A stretch of 64,000 nucleotides of DNA from Archilochus colubris (Eukaryota; Chordata; Aves; Apodiformes; Trochilidae): positions 19,992,609 through 20,056,608 of the forward strand of contig CM041084.1 of NCBI GenBank assembly GCA_023079485.1, written 5' to 3'. Of the stretch, positions 24,201 to 32,000 are shown piece by piece. Every line of letters begins with the position of its first letter. Position 1 is the first letter of the stretch. Position numbers and translations under genes: made by a program. The notes under the pieces are model-generated. The model did no database searches. It worked only from the letters and a program-made list of their open reading frames with translations, and was not told the DNA's origin.

Positions 24201-27121
24201 CAGAGGGCTGGAGCACCTGTCCTATGAAGGCAGACTGAGAAAGTTGGGGTTATTCAGTCTGGAGAGGAGAAGACTCCAAGGAGACCTAATTGTGGCCTTC
24301 CAGTACCTTAAAGGAGCCTACAAGAAAGCGGGTGAGAGATTCTTTAGGATCTCAGGGAGTGGAAGGACTAGGGGGAACGGATTCAAAATAGAGGAGAGTA
24401 AACATTAGGAAAAAGTTCTTCATCATGAGGGTGGTGAAACACTGGAACAGGTTGCCCAGAGAGGTGGTGGAAGCCCCATCCCTGGATGTGTTCAATGCCA
24501 GGCTGGATGAGGTTATGAGCAACCTGATCCAGTGGGAGGTGTTCTTGGCCATGGCAGGGAGTTGGAACTAAATGATCTCAGAGGTCCCTTCCAGCCCTGA
24601 CAATTCTATGATTCTATTTAGTGATGCAAGGTCTCTCAAAATGCAGAGTATTAAGCATAAACTGTCATCAGTATTTAGCACCAGAAAATCTGAAATAAAA
24701 ATAGGCATAATTTTTTTTTAATTTAATTTTTTTAAAAATTAAAACCACTTTTTCAAATTTCTAAGATTTTAGAGGGGAGTGAATGTGTTTCCAATATTCA
24801 CTTTTAAAATTGCTTTTAAGTAAAATGGAGTACTAGGTAAGCCAGGTGTATCTGGTTTTTGAAAAAAAGAGATCCCAAGGTGAAGTCAGAGGAGAAATGC
24901 AAGTGTGTAGGTGGACTATGACCCTTCATCCTCATGGGGCAGGAATGCCCTCTTAGCTCATCATCAAGAGAAGCAGATCTTTCAAAAATGGCAGAAGCTG
25001 GTCTTTGATGGCCAAAGGAGCCATAAAAACAGGCTGTTTAGCACCAGTCAGCTGCAGTCTGATTTTCTGCAAACCACAGAAAATCTCTCTAAACCTCATG
25101 AGACTGGTATGTTACTGGAAAGGCAGCTGGGGAGAAGAGAGAAACATTGGAGGAATCCAAACACTGATTTGGTGCAGAAGTTGGTGCAAAGATGGGAGAT
25201 AATTTGAGCAGCACCGTTTCTGTTGTAGGCTGGGATAATAGGAGACAAGAACAAGAATGCAAGTAGTTGTTAAGGGAAGAAAACAATATCTTGCAGCAAG
25301 AACTGACCTACAGGGTATGCCTGAGGAATAAAGAGCAACAGGAATTTTGTGACAGTAAGATATCACTCTAAATTCATGCTGGTTATGCCATTCACTTGAC
25401 TTACATCAGGGAGCCTACTCACCTCTCTCATCCAACTATGGCAGGTGAGTCAGACCCTGGCTGGGTTGAATTGCCCTCCAAAAGCCCTTCTTCCTCTCCA
25501 CTTGCTATAGAGGGAGAACACGGCTACTGGGGCTAATGCTCAATTGGATGATTTTAACTGGGGCTACTCTGACAAGGTTTGTCATGAGGATGTGGAATTG
25601 GCAGCTGGCAATGAACTGAGTACCTCAGTAAAGTTTCCTCAACAACATTTTATGACAAGTTAATAAATAAAAAGCAGGACTTACCTATTAGTGGGCAAAA
25701 TCCATAGAGTTTATCAGCATCAAAGTCTGCAGTTGTTGCACACCAGAGCCAGCCATCTGACCTACCAGCATCTGTGCACTCATAGTACTCTTTGCCTTCA
25801 TATTTGAAGGGGAATACACATGGCTGTCCACTTGCATTTCCTTGTAATGTAAAGGTAGCTCGGGGGAAGAGCGGGTCGAGAGGATGTATGAAAATAATCA
25901 TAAAATTATAACTATGACTTTTCAGTAATGGATCTAGGTATCATGATATCTCTATCTAAATTAGGAGGTCACGCCATCTTTTCTTAATTAAATGCTATCA
26001 TTTTTTCCCCCTGTGTAGCTAGATATTTTAAATAAAATATTTTTTAGTAAAATTTTGAGGTATCAATACTGTATGTAGAGACTTATATAGATACTTTGTC
26101 AGAAAGCCAAATTCTGTGATAAGTTGCTAATAATTTGTGGTTCCTGAATACAGAAACCCACATCTCAGACAACAGTGAGTTTTCCGCATTTTATTCTGAA
26201 TGGCTCAGTAAGTTTGCTTTACAACTCCATCTTTCTATTAATTATTTAAAGTAAAAGGATAGCTGACCAGAGAAAACAGAGACCAGGTTGTCATGAGCAT
26301 CTCTACACAGTAAAAAAATTAGTTTTCAATTGCACCTTTCTGCATTTGGAGAAGTCTTGCATAGTGTCCCTCAACTCAGATTCTTTAAGGTTAGAAATGC
26401 TTCATCTTTTTAAACCATCATAGTACTACAGAAGTGTTCTGTTATCCTGAAATACCTCATATATGGTTCTCAGTGTCACATTCATGCAAAAACATTCATC
26501 TGCTCAGTTCTGCATACATTACTGCTTTACCATTTCTCTCTATAGCTACATCCAGTGAATTCAGGCTACAACTATTCTTCTAATTTGGTCAGACTAGAGC
26601 ACAGGAACCGGTTCTTCCTTTTCATACATCACATATTGGAGCAGAGAGAGAAACTTGCACAGCTGTTATAACATGGCTCTAAACCACTTTGATCACCCAG
26701 TATTTACATCTGGAATGTAAATAGAAAGAGCTCCATGCTTCCTCATCTCTCACTGCCCTCCCATACTGTGCCATTTGATTTAATGTTTCCACAGAAAGTA
26801 ACTCCAGTTTTAAGATCCTACTTTTATTACCTCTATTTCCCCCAAATCTCTCCATCTCCCTTTTATTCTGTGAATCAAGAAATGCCAGGATAATACACAA
26901 CATACCCTTTAGATCATGGATCAAAGGTGATAACAAATACAAAATAACCAGTTTAATAACCAGTTTAAGCATTGAAACTGCAAAGAAAAGCATTTGCATA
27001 TCTAGCTTAAACAAAACAAACAAAGCAAACAGCTTAAACAAAATCAAATAAGAAACTTACCCAGTGACTGTAATGAACCATGTACAAAGGAAACTAAAAC
27101 TAGGAATCTGGAGAATCTCAT
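1..27121 (-). CDS. MRC1L: Macrophage mannose receptor 1-like, copy A (multi-exon gene, 3' end outside window)
   Basis: The gene reads leftwards from an ATG at 27121-27119. Twenty-three exons join in phase to 1022 residues before the window ends inside CTLD7. Order: signal peptide (1-20), fibronectin type II (21-78), CTLD1 to CTLD6 (about 79-949), start of CTLD7. Family role (known): a type I endocytic and phagocytic receptor of macrophages and some endothelia that binds mannose/fucose-type glycans through calcium-dependent CTLDs. Only CTLD4 has a full EPN/Glu/WND set here; CTLD5 has EPD/WKD. No exon for the cysteine-rich domain, which is normally second, can be found in the 1.2-kb first intron. 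No frame-disrupting change was seen in any exon, so the gene looks functional. It lies directly downstream of copy B in the same orientation. MRC1 fits better than PLA2R1, MRC2 or LY75 because of the CTLD sugar motifs and the KPEPT hinge exon, and because copy B has the 30-exon layout. Confidence 0.93.
1616..1718 (-). CDS. MRC1L: Copy A exon 23 (end of CTLD6)
   Basis: It lies between acceptor TTTTTTTCATAG and donor GTAAGT. It encodes TDCIAM at the start and SYICQMDS at the end, matching copy B TDCVFI and GYICQMNS. The 103 nt keep phase 0 in and phase 1 out. There is no WND; the equivalent segment is YWENTDC. A run of nine A on the coding strand (1640-1648) encodes part of QQKKS. Confidence 0.88.
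2379..2560 (-). CDS. MRC1L: Copy A exon 22 (central part of CTLD6)
   Basis: 182 nt between acceptor TTTTTAATAG and donor GTAATC. It encodes the AWIGLND core and the LWTDGS loop. The usual EPN position is replaced by a lysine/phenylalanine-rich stretch (KWAKKFPF), so no sugar-type calcium site is expected. It ends YITIQ, matching copy B exon 22 ending DITVE. Confidence 0.88.
3191..3305 (-). CDS. MRC1L: Copy A exon 21 (start of CTLD6)
   Basis: 115 nt between acceptor CCCCACAG and donor GTAGGA. It encodes CYKIF, the helix [17 protein letters not shown] and NEPVQ. It has the same length and phase as copy B exon 21 ([22 protein letters not shown]). Confidence 0.92.
4476..4615 (-). CDS. MRC1L: Copy A exon 20 (end of CTLD5, degenerate WKD, and linker)
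   Basis: 140 nt between TTTACAG and the donor GTGCAG, which is weak compared with GTATGT in copy B. It begins GFWKDISC where copy B has GLWNDINC, so the calcium-ligand Asn is Lys here. It continues with a CTLD end ([10 protein letters not shown]) and the GGCPETW start of CTLD6. Confidence 0.9.
4963..5063 (-). CDS. MRC1L: Copy A exon 19 (CTLD5 sugar loop, EPD instead of EPN)
   Basis: 101 nt between acceptor TTTTTCAG and donor GTGAGT. It encodes [14 protein letters not shown] followed by [12 protein letters not shown]. The third residue of the EPN triplet is Asp, while copy B has [12 protein letters not shown]. Length and phase equal copy B exon 19. Confidence 0.93.
5832..5899 (-). CDS. MRC1L: Copy A exon 18 (CTLD5 core strand)
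   Basis: 68 nt between acceptor TTGTTTTAG and donor GTGAGT. It encodes [16 protein letters not shown], matching [16 protein letters not shown] in copy B. It is three bases longer than the copy B exon and in the same frame. Confidence 0.9.
6383..6546 (-). CDS. MRC1L: Copy A exon 17 (start of CTLD5)
   Basis: 164 nt between TTATCTTTCAG and donor GTAAGC. It encodes [15 protein letters not shown], the helix [18 protein letters not shown] and RQFLWKY. Copy B exon 17 has [15 protein letters not shown] and [18 protein letters not shown]. Confidence 0.93.
6646..6684 (-). CDS. MRC1L: Copy A exon 16 (CTLD4-CTLD5 hinge microexon)
   Basis: 39 nt between acceptor ATTTCACAG and donor GTAGGA, phase 1 at both ends. 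It encodes QKPEPTQCK. The KPEPT core is identical in the 36-nt copy B exon, which supports this very small exon despite its length. Confidence 0.82.
7166..7441. other. Intron segment of somewhat higher GC, not identified
   Basis: Part of the copy A intron between exons 15 and 16. The composition differs from the AT-rich neighbours and a short open frame exists, but it has no lectin residues, splice context or recognisable domain. Possibly an old insertion; I cannot assign it. Confidence 0.2.
8580..8724 (-). CDS. MRC1L: Copy A exon 15 (CTLD4 sugar site, EPN and WND intact)
   Basis: 145 nt between CATCACAG and donor GTATGA. It carries the full primary calcium/mannose ligand set: EPNNY, then Glu in LEHC, then RWNDLRC, ending NWICEMKK. 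This is the classical mannose-type CTLD4 pattern known from mammalian MRC1 and is intact only in this copy. Copy B exon 15 has the same length and phase but none of the ligands. Confidence 0.95.
9187..9274 (-). CDS. MRC1L: Copy A exon 14 (CTLD4 core)
   Basis: 88 nt between TTTTTTTAG and donor GTGAGT. It encodes [17 protein letters not shown] and IDGSP. The copy B counterpart is 79 nt, three codons shorter. Confidence 0.9.
9690..10670. repeat. Degenerate pentanucleotide-period minisatellite array, about 1 kb
   Basis: The segment reads as successive five-base words of the type GGCAC, AGCTC, AGCTT, GGCTC, AGAAT, GGCAT with mutations, and is GC-rich against AT-rich flanks. It sits in the copy A intron between exons 13 and 14, which both encode CTLD4. 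Word composition leaves long stop-free frames on both strands (up to 260 codons), but these are repeat artefacts without start, splice or domain support. Confidence 0.9.
11360..11487 (-). CDS. MRC1L: Copy A exon 13 (start of CTLD4)
   Basis: 128 nt between TTCCCAATAG and donor GTGAGT, phase 0 in and 2 out, identical in length to copy B exon 13. It encodes [19 protein letters not shown] and TINTRED, the first helix and strand of a CTLD. Confidence 0.92.
12653..12852 (-). CDS. MRC1L: Copy A exon 12 (end of CTLD3, linker, start of CTLD4)
   Basis: 200 nt between TATCACAAAG and donor GTAAGT, the same length as in copy B. It encodes [19 protein letters not shown], the end NFLCKQ, a Pro/Ser-rich linker (GLPSPSPPG) and CAEGW, which opens CTLD4. 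WND is absent (GLWDV), as in copy B. Confidence 0.93.
13101..14660 (-). mobile_element. CR1 LINE fragment (antisense, 5'-truncated, about 1.5 kb)
   Basis: It starts with an antisense CR1 3' end (tagaatcat-like, then a ttggaaaacatcttgaagat-like stretch). It continues through the avian CR1 reverse-transcriptase region, including the complement of stretches around actgagccctggga, gtcaaaatctttaataaag and tctaagtggtgcagcag. Frames are broken, so it is inactive. It lies in the copy A intron between exons 11 and 12. Confidence 0.88.
15267..15415 (-). CDS. MRC1L: Copy A exon 11 (CTLD3 core)
   Basis: 149 nt between TTCCACTACAG and donor GTAAGC, the same length as in copy B. It encodes [26 protein letters not shown] and [10 protein letters not shown]. 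There is no EPN triplet. Confidence 0.94.
16011..16070. repeat. A/C-rich simple sequence
   Basis: A poly-A run is followed by caaacc/caaaccc-type units, in the copy A intron between exons 10 and 11. Low complexity only. Confidence 0.8.
16353..16468 (-). CDS. MRC1L: Copy A exon 10 (start of CTLD3)
   Basis: 116 nt between TTTGTCTCAG and donor GTAGGA, the same length as in copy B. It encodes [30 protein letters not shown], the opening Cys pair and helix of CTLD3. NKT is a possible N-glycosylation site. Confidence 0.93.
17569..17588. repeat. (TTAA)n microsatellite
   Basis: About five tandem AATT/TTAA units, just beyond the donor of copy A exon 9. Confidence 0.85.
17635..17748 (-). CDS. MRC1L: Copy A exon 9 (end of CTLD2 and linker)
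   Basis: 114 nt, 38 codons, between GCTATTGTAG and donor GTAAAT. It encodes [17 protein letters not shown], an acidic/Ser linker and DAGCQE. Copy B has the same 38 codons with DGYWADYTC and DAGCKK. The WND position reads WAT. Confidence 0.92.
18929..19083 (-). CDS. MRC1L: Copy A exon 8 (CTLD2 core)
   Basis: 155 nt between ACTTCAG and donor GTATAA. It encodes [26 protein letters not shown] and [10 protein letters not shown]. The sugar loop reads RRHPTYTSG, unlike copy B, which has an EPS triplet here. Confidence 0.93.
19937..20119 (-). CDS. MRC1L: Copy A exon 7 (start of CTLD2)
   Basis: 183 nt between TTTAATTTTAG and donor GTGAGT, the same length as in copy B. It encodes [29 protein letters not shown] and FLVSQLGY. 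Confidence 0.94.
20841..21180 (-). mobile_element. CR1 LINE fragment (antisense)
   Basis: It begins with cataatcacagaatgttagg-like and gaaggggcctctggagatca-like CR1 3' sequence, then runs into the antisense body (agagatggagactccaccac). It lies in the copy A intron between exons 6 and 7 and has no intact frame. Confidence 0.85.
21675..21821 (-). CDS. MRC1L: Copy A exon 6 (end of CTLD1 and linker)
   Basis: 147 nt between TACTCAAAG and donor GTAGGT. It encodes [26 protein letters not shown] and a short polar linker. It is four codons longer than the copy B exon in the linker. There is no EPN/WND set. Confidence 0.93.
22856..22969 (-). CDS. MRC1L: Copy A exon 5 (CTLD1 core)
   Basis: The acceptor was placed at CCTAAATTAG, preceded by a long T-rich tract, because it alone keeps phase; the nearer TTTCAG at about 22950 would break the frame. 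114 nt encode [30 protein letters not shown]. Copy B has [14 protein letters not shown] and 105 nt. Confidence 0.85.
23834..23995 (-). CDS. MRC1L: Copy A exon 4 (start of CTLD1)
   Basis: 162 nt between TTCTTCCAG and donor GTAAAG. It encodes [19 protein letters not shown] and [18 protein letters not shown], very close to copy B ([19 protein letters not shown]). Confidence 0.94.
24085..24619 (+). mobile_element. CR1 LINE 3' fragment (sense strand)
   Basis: It contains the typical CR1 reverse-transcriptase C-terminal stretch ([20 protein letters not shown], then [15 protein letters not shown]) and ends in the CR1 3' end: aggtcccttccagccctgac, then attctatgattcta. It lies in the copy A intron between the FN2 exon and exon 4, opposite to the gene. 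It was probably retrotransposed later than the older CR1 pieces, since the 3' end is well preserved. Confidence 0.93.
25685..25858 (-). CDS. MRC1L: Copy A FN2 exon (homologous to copy B exon 3)
   Basis: 174 nt, the same length as copy B exon 3, phase 1 both ends. It has the full fibronectin type II signature: [30 protein letters not shown] and LYGFCP, with four Cys and the collagen-binding aromatic residues. Mammalian MRC1 FN2 binds collagen (known). The acceptor is CCCCCGAG, a GAG rather than CAG end. Because exon 1 also ends in phase 1, it can join this exon directly. Confidence 0.93.
25859..27060. other. Copy A intron 1, no cysteine-rich-domain exon visible
   Basis: Copy B has a 402-nt cysteine-rich domain exon between the signal-peptide and FN2 exons. 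I read this 1.2-kb segment in the three minus-strand frames for ricin-B features (FRW or QWWEC-like stretches, spaced Cys, splice sites) and found none. One 122-codon open frame at 26679-27047 has no such features. Nothing else recognisable. Confidence 0.6.
27061..27121 (-). CDS. MRC1L: Copy A exon 1 (signal peptide)
   Basis: ATG at 27121-27119, then [18 protein letters not shown], a basic start and hydrophobic core; donor GTAAGT after 61 nt (phase 1). It resembles copy B exon 1 ([17 protein letters not shown]). The start fits the conserved promoter block 126 bp upstream. Confidence 0.9.
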
Positions 27122-27246
27122 TGCAAATATAACTTGCTTTTCATTCCTCTACCAAAAATTGGACTGTAAGACTGGCAGTGTATAAAATCCTTCTGAGTGA
27201 AGATAGTGACAGGTCCTTCTCTGTGTCAGAGAAAAAGCTCTGTACT

Positions 27247-27273
27247 CTAAATAAGGAAATATCCTGTCACATG
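27247..27273 (-). promoter_or_regulatory. Putative core promoter block of copy A, conserved with copy B
   Basis: On the minus strand it reads CATGTGACAG, G, ATATTTCCTTATTTAG. Twenty-six of 27 bases equal 57411-57437 upstream of copy B. It contains a CANNTG E-box (CATGTG), an AGGAAA ETS-like core on the plus strand and an AT-rich TTATTTAG that could serve as a TATA element. Mammalian MRC1 promoters are known to use PU.1 and USF; that these sites do so is inference. Confidence 0.65.
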
Positions 27274-28890
27274 GTATTTTGAAATAAACAGAGTGCATAT
27301 TGCAAACACTGCTCACTTTGAAGACTGAAAAACCCTTCCAGAAATGAAGGATGGAGAAACTAGAACTGGTGACATTTATCTTTCTCTAGGACTTTACTAG
27401 TATTATATACAGAGCAGTCACTGAGGTGCTACAAAGGTTGACTCTCTAAAAAAGCAATTTGACTATCAGTGATAATAAACCTAGAGTGAAGCATCATTGA
27501 TTAAAAACTCAGTCTCTGCTTTAGCCTTTACATCACAGAAATAAAAGGAGGCAAAATTCCAGTGGTTCAGTACATCTCTATAATGTCACCACTCTGCACA
27601 CCTAGAATAAAACAAGCAAACTTAACAGGATCTGCAGTCATTGGTGCATTGTGAATTACTGTTCATTTTAAGGGCAAAAATTGCTTTTTTTCTATACTGC
27701 TACCATGCTTGCTTTGATCACACCTTGAGGCTGGACTGTTTATTACTAATTGTCAAAGATCTGAAAGAAGTGAAGATGTTGAATGTTAAAGGCTACTGGT
27801 AATCTCCCTGTAACAGGCTAAACAATCTTCCCCATAAAGTGGTTAGTGTCTAAGTTATAACTGCAACTCACTCAAAGGCTATTTTGCAGTGTTTCCATAG
27901 CATTTTAAACTTAGTTTTCTTGCAGATTCTTAGTACAGTATAATCTGCTGAATTCCTTAGCTTTCAGTTCCTATTTCTCACATTTAAAAACGACAAGTTG
28001 GTGTTTCTTCATGTTGAATTCAAAGCGACAGGGAGAGAAGTTCTCCTTGTTATTAATGAAAGAGTTTTTGCACAGACAGGAACACCCCTCTCCCTGTTCC
28101 TCTCTCTTGGTTTACTTTATTTATTTCAAAGCATTAACAAAAGAGAAGAATGCAAGGTGATAATATTGTAATTCATGTTAGCAAACATACTACAGCTTAC
28201 AATTTTATTATAAGACTGAAAAAAGACAAAAGCCTACATTTGAGCTTCGTATCCTTTGTATCCAAAACTGTATTTTTCTTAGCTGAAAGTGAAAATGTGA
28301 CAGTTTTCTTTCCTGGTGTTTCCTGAGAAAAGTATATGAAGCACCATCTTATCAGTAAGTATAATAGGTAAGTATAATCAGTAGAGAACAATGAAAGTTC
28401 TGGTCTGATGAATTGAAGTTTGTGGGGCAAAATTGTCTTAAGACTGCAACAGAGCTCAGCAGATTATTTTTTTTTCCAATTCTTTGCAGAGTTCACAAAG
28501 TCATGGCAAGACAATTCTAAATAGCAAACACATTTCACTGAACATTCATTCTCACTGGTTGACTTTTATAGTCTGCTTTCAGTACTTTTATTTGTTCTTG
28601 ACAAGATTTTGACACTAGTGTTTCTGCTAAGGCACTTGAGAACATCCTGACTGTTATGAAACTTTATCATCAATCCAGAATTCTGATTTTGTGTAATATG
28701 CATGATACAAAAGAGACTGTTAGTACAACAAAGAGACAGGCATTTAGATTCTCATAAGATTCTCAGGATCCTCATTGGAGAGTTTTAAGAGAGACATCTT
28801 TTAATTTCAGCAAGTAACTTGTTCCTCTGAAGTCATACATCCTACAGGGCACATTACATTACAACAACATTACATTACTACAACACAACA
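27274..28890. other. Intergenic segment between the two receptor genes
   Basis: It should hold the 3' untranslated region of copy B on its right and distal promoter sequence of copy A on its left. No exon, repeat family or RNA gene recognised. Confidence 0.6.
28587..28592 (-). terminator. Candidate polyadenylation signal of copy B
   Basis: AATAAA on the minus strand about 300 bp after the copy B stop codon. A second candidate lies at 28204-28209. Sequence alone cannot choose between them. Confidence 0.3.
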
Positions 28891-28893
28891 TTA
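28851..28893. repeat. Short 16-bp tandem repeat spanning the copy B stop codon
   Basis: About 2.7 imperfect units of acattacattacaaca. The TAA stop of copy B (28893-28891) is the last attag element of this array, so the repeat abuts the truncated tail. Confidence 0.6.
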
Positions 28894-29054
28894 GGGAAGT
28901 GTTTCATTGTCAGAATCTGTTTGCAGGTTTTGTTTTTTTCTCTTATAGAAATAGACTGACATGCCAGCTCCAAAAAGAGTGAGAATAGCCAAGAAAATGA
29001 GTGGCCAAAGAGAGAGATTAACAGGCTGGTGAGTCTCTTCATTCTCTTCCTTGC
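28891..29054 (-). CDS. MRC1L: Copy B exon 30 (transmembrane segment and short tail)
   Basis: 164 nt from acceptor TTATTTCAG to TAA at 28893-28891. It encodes a Glu-rich stalk end, the hydrophobic helix [16 protein letters not shown], then basic stop-transfer YKRKK and a tail ending DNETLP. There is no aromatic endocytosis motif and no further donor before the stop. Confidence 0.88.
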
Positions 29055-32000
29055 CTGAAATAAATGCATATACCTGTGAGAAATCTTAGTAATCTTTTAT
29101 TCCACATACAACATGAAAAGCAAGGAAATATTCTCTCCTTCTTGAGCTTGGAGTCTGTTCAGTGTAAATCTGAGCCCTGAATGGCTGCTGATCAGCAGCC
29201 AGGTCTGTCTTGCTAAAGCTAATATTGTTTTAGTGAATCTGGGTTGCAGGGATGTACAGTGCATGCAGTGGATGCTCATAAAAAATTACTGAAAATTCTT
29301 GCTTTAGATATGGATATGGGATGCTAATTATTTTGCAATATTTATTTTGCAATATTTTTGTTACCTTATTTACAATAGTATGTATGGAATATATGGAATA
29401 CCTATGCATCTACATAGGTTTTACCAGTCTAGTTAAAGCTCTGTGTGTCTGTTCTCAAAGACAGTCACAAGCTGGGTCATTGCTGAGCTTGTCAGCTCAG
29501 AGTTAGCCCAGTAGCAGTCCAGTCCCCCAGGTGTTTGTAACAGGCTCCATGGGTTTATTCTGAACGATTTATAACCATGTATAACCAGCAGCTCTCAGCA
29601 GGGATTGTTCTCTTAACGGAGGTGATTTGGGAAAACTCATTTTAAGTGCTTCTTGTGTTTAGGTTTTTATTACTTTTCTGATTAAAGCTCTTACCTTTTT
29701 GTCTTAGAGGGCTCCCACTTGGCTCAACTTCAGTGAATGTCAGAGAAAAATGATATGACACTTCATTAGAATTCATGAGTTTTACTATTTTGCTAGAATT
29801 ATACAGGAACAAAACCACCTGAAGTATTACTATTGCACTAATAACACGTGTCTGTTAGAAAAAGCAACATAAGTGAGGCAAAAAAAAATGTTATTAAGGG
29901 TTTTCCTTCCTGTTTAACATTACCAATCTATAATATTCATTTATTTTAAAATTTATATTGTTTTTATATCTAGCAACATTTAAGTAGACTCTTTTCTATG
30001 TTCATGAAAAAGTACCTTTTCATGTTTTTCCTGAAATCTTGATTTTAATATACTTTAGAACACCATGTGCAACTCTGGAGATTAATTTCTCAGCACATTT
30101 TGGAAAGTTCTGCATGTCCAGTATGATTCTACTGTTAAAATTATGTTTAAGATTCTTGAACATCTTCCCTTGGAAGATGCCCTCTGAATCAAAGCTGTAA
30201 TCTTTCAATTTTTCTTATGCATAAGAAAGAGACAGAGAAAAAGACAGAACCTTTATAAAGTCTTTTTTTGTTGAAGACTTGTGAAAAATGTTTGACACTT
30301 AGAAAAAAAGAATTAAACACATTCGATGTTCTTATACAGTAGGAAAAACTGTTCTGAATCAAGTCTCCCTGAATTATCAAGAGAACATTTCTCCTCTTAC
30401 CTCTTTTACATTACAGTGTGAAAACATACTTGCTACCCAGAGAAGTTATAAAGGTGAAAAGTATAATGAAAATAAAGAGCAGAATGTAAAATGAATAGAA
30501 ACAAAGTACCAGTATCTCCTACTATGTCAGGAAATAGTCATGTAAGAGAGCCTTATATGATTTGATGGAATTTAGTGCTTTCTCGTTATTTTTGCACTAT
30601 ATGGAATAGAATATGATCTGCATGTTCTTGGTAAGTCTTTAATGGGGACTAACTGATTTACTGCTATGGCCATGAATTGATTTAAGCATGAAAATTAACA
30701 GTGCATGGGAGATTACTTCTTCTTGGTTACATTTCAGTTTGTTTGTTTGTTTTAATAAAAGACTATATTTGTAAAATGATTAAAAGCTAAACTTAAATTT
30801 TCAAATTATTGTTTTTGGAATTACTGGGTTACTATTGCAACAAGAACAGATGGCCTTATAGTATCCCTGAAGCATTACTGACTTAAAGGTTATTGAATCA
30901 AACCCAAAATTAAGCCAGATTTTGACACTGGGTAGTAATATAGATTTTGCATATAACAAACTTGCAAAAGACGCTTGATTATTCACATTTTTTCCTCATT
31001 GTAAGGGTATAACAACTGTTACACAACAGTTAGACAAGTGTTTGACAGATGCCCTACCAATGCTTGTGTTAAGTATACAAAAGTTTTCTGAAAGTCTCAT
31101 TCTCAAGCTAGGATGCATGCAGTGTGTTACCATATTTCCATGTGAGTGCAGACAGAAGACATGTGAAGAGCTCACAGTGTGCAAAACCAGGAATCGACAA
31201 ATGTTCAGAAAAGTGGGATATGCCACATGAAACTGTCAGAAACAACTTTAAGACCTGTAATGGAGTGCTATGACAGTTACTGGTAAACAGATCTGCTCTG
31301 TTCCTTAGGAATGAGTCACTAAAGAATTACCTTTGGGTTTTTTGCAGATAAATCCTTTTTCCAAAGAACAATCAATGTTGTCCCAAATGCCAGATGGTGC
31401 AGTCATTTCAACGCAGTGATGCTCCATAGAAGGAGCTTTGTCCTCCCAGTTGACAAAGTCCAGTTTAGCGTTGTCTAGCCACAACCACTGACCTGAAGAG
31501 CAACACAGAGTGGAAAAAAAAGCTCAGAAAGTTACTCAGAAAGTTACTTCAAACATAATGGTAAACCACTCAGCAGCAGAAGACAACTTCAGCTTTTGTA
31601 AAAATACAGCTATCTTTAAGTTTCTCGTATTTGAAAGAGAGTTTAAAATTAAATATTGGGAGTAAGATATTACCATCCACATTTTGGTAAAGTCCTATCC
31701 AGAAGCCTCCTACTTTATTTCCAAGTGGTTGCATTGCATGGATCAGAAAGTCAGATTCATCCATGGTTTCTACTGAAACCAAGGTAGCACCTGAAAGATA
31801 TTAGCAAGCAAATAACCATAACCTATGTGAGCAACTGCTGCAATGACCTCTTCTTTCAAGCCTGTACAAACAGTAAAACTTTTGAAAGTATTATGCATGC
31901 TACTCTGATGACTCCCCTCCCATTGCTTTTTGTTGATGACAGAGCCCTGGATGTGCTTGGTGGCCATGGACTACCCTCACCACACCCAGGATGGTGCCTC

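Noticed and set aside
24157..24408. 83-codon frame resembling a protein-coding gene
   Set aside because: It is the C-terminal reverse-transcriptase remnant of a CR1 LINE, 5'-truncated and not a host gene.
26679..27047. 122-codon minus-strand frame tested as a possible cysteine-rich domain exon of copy A
   Set aside because: It has no ricin-B signatures or suitable cysteine spacing, and no splice pair giving the expected phase.
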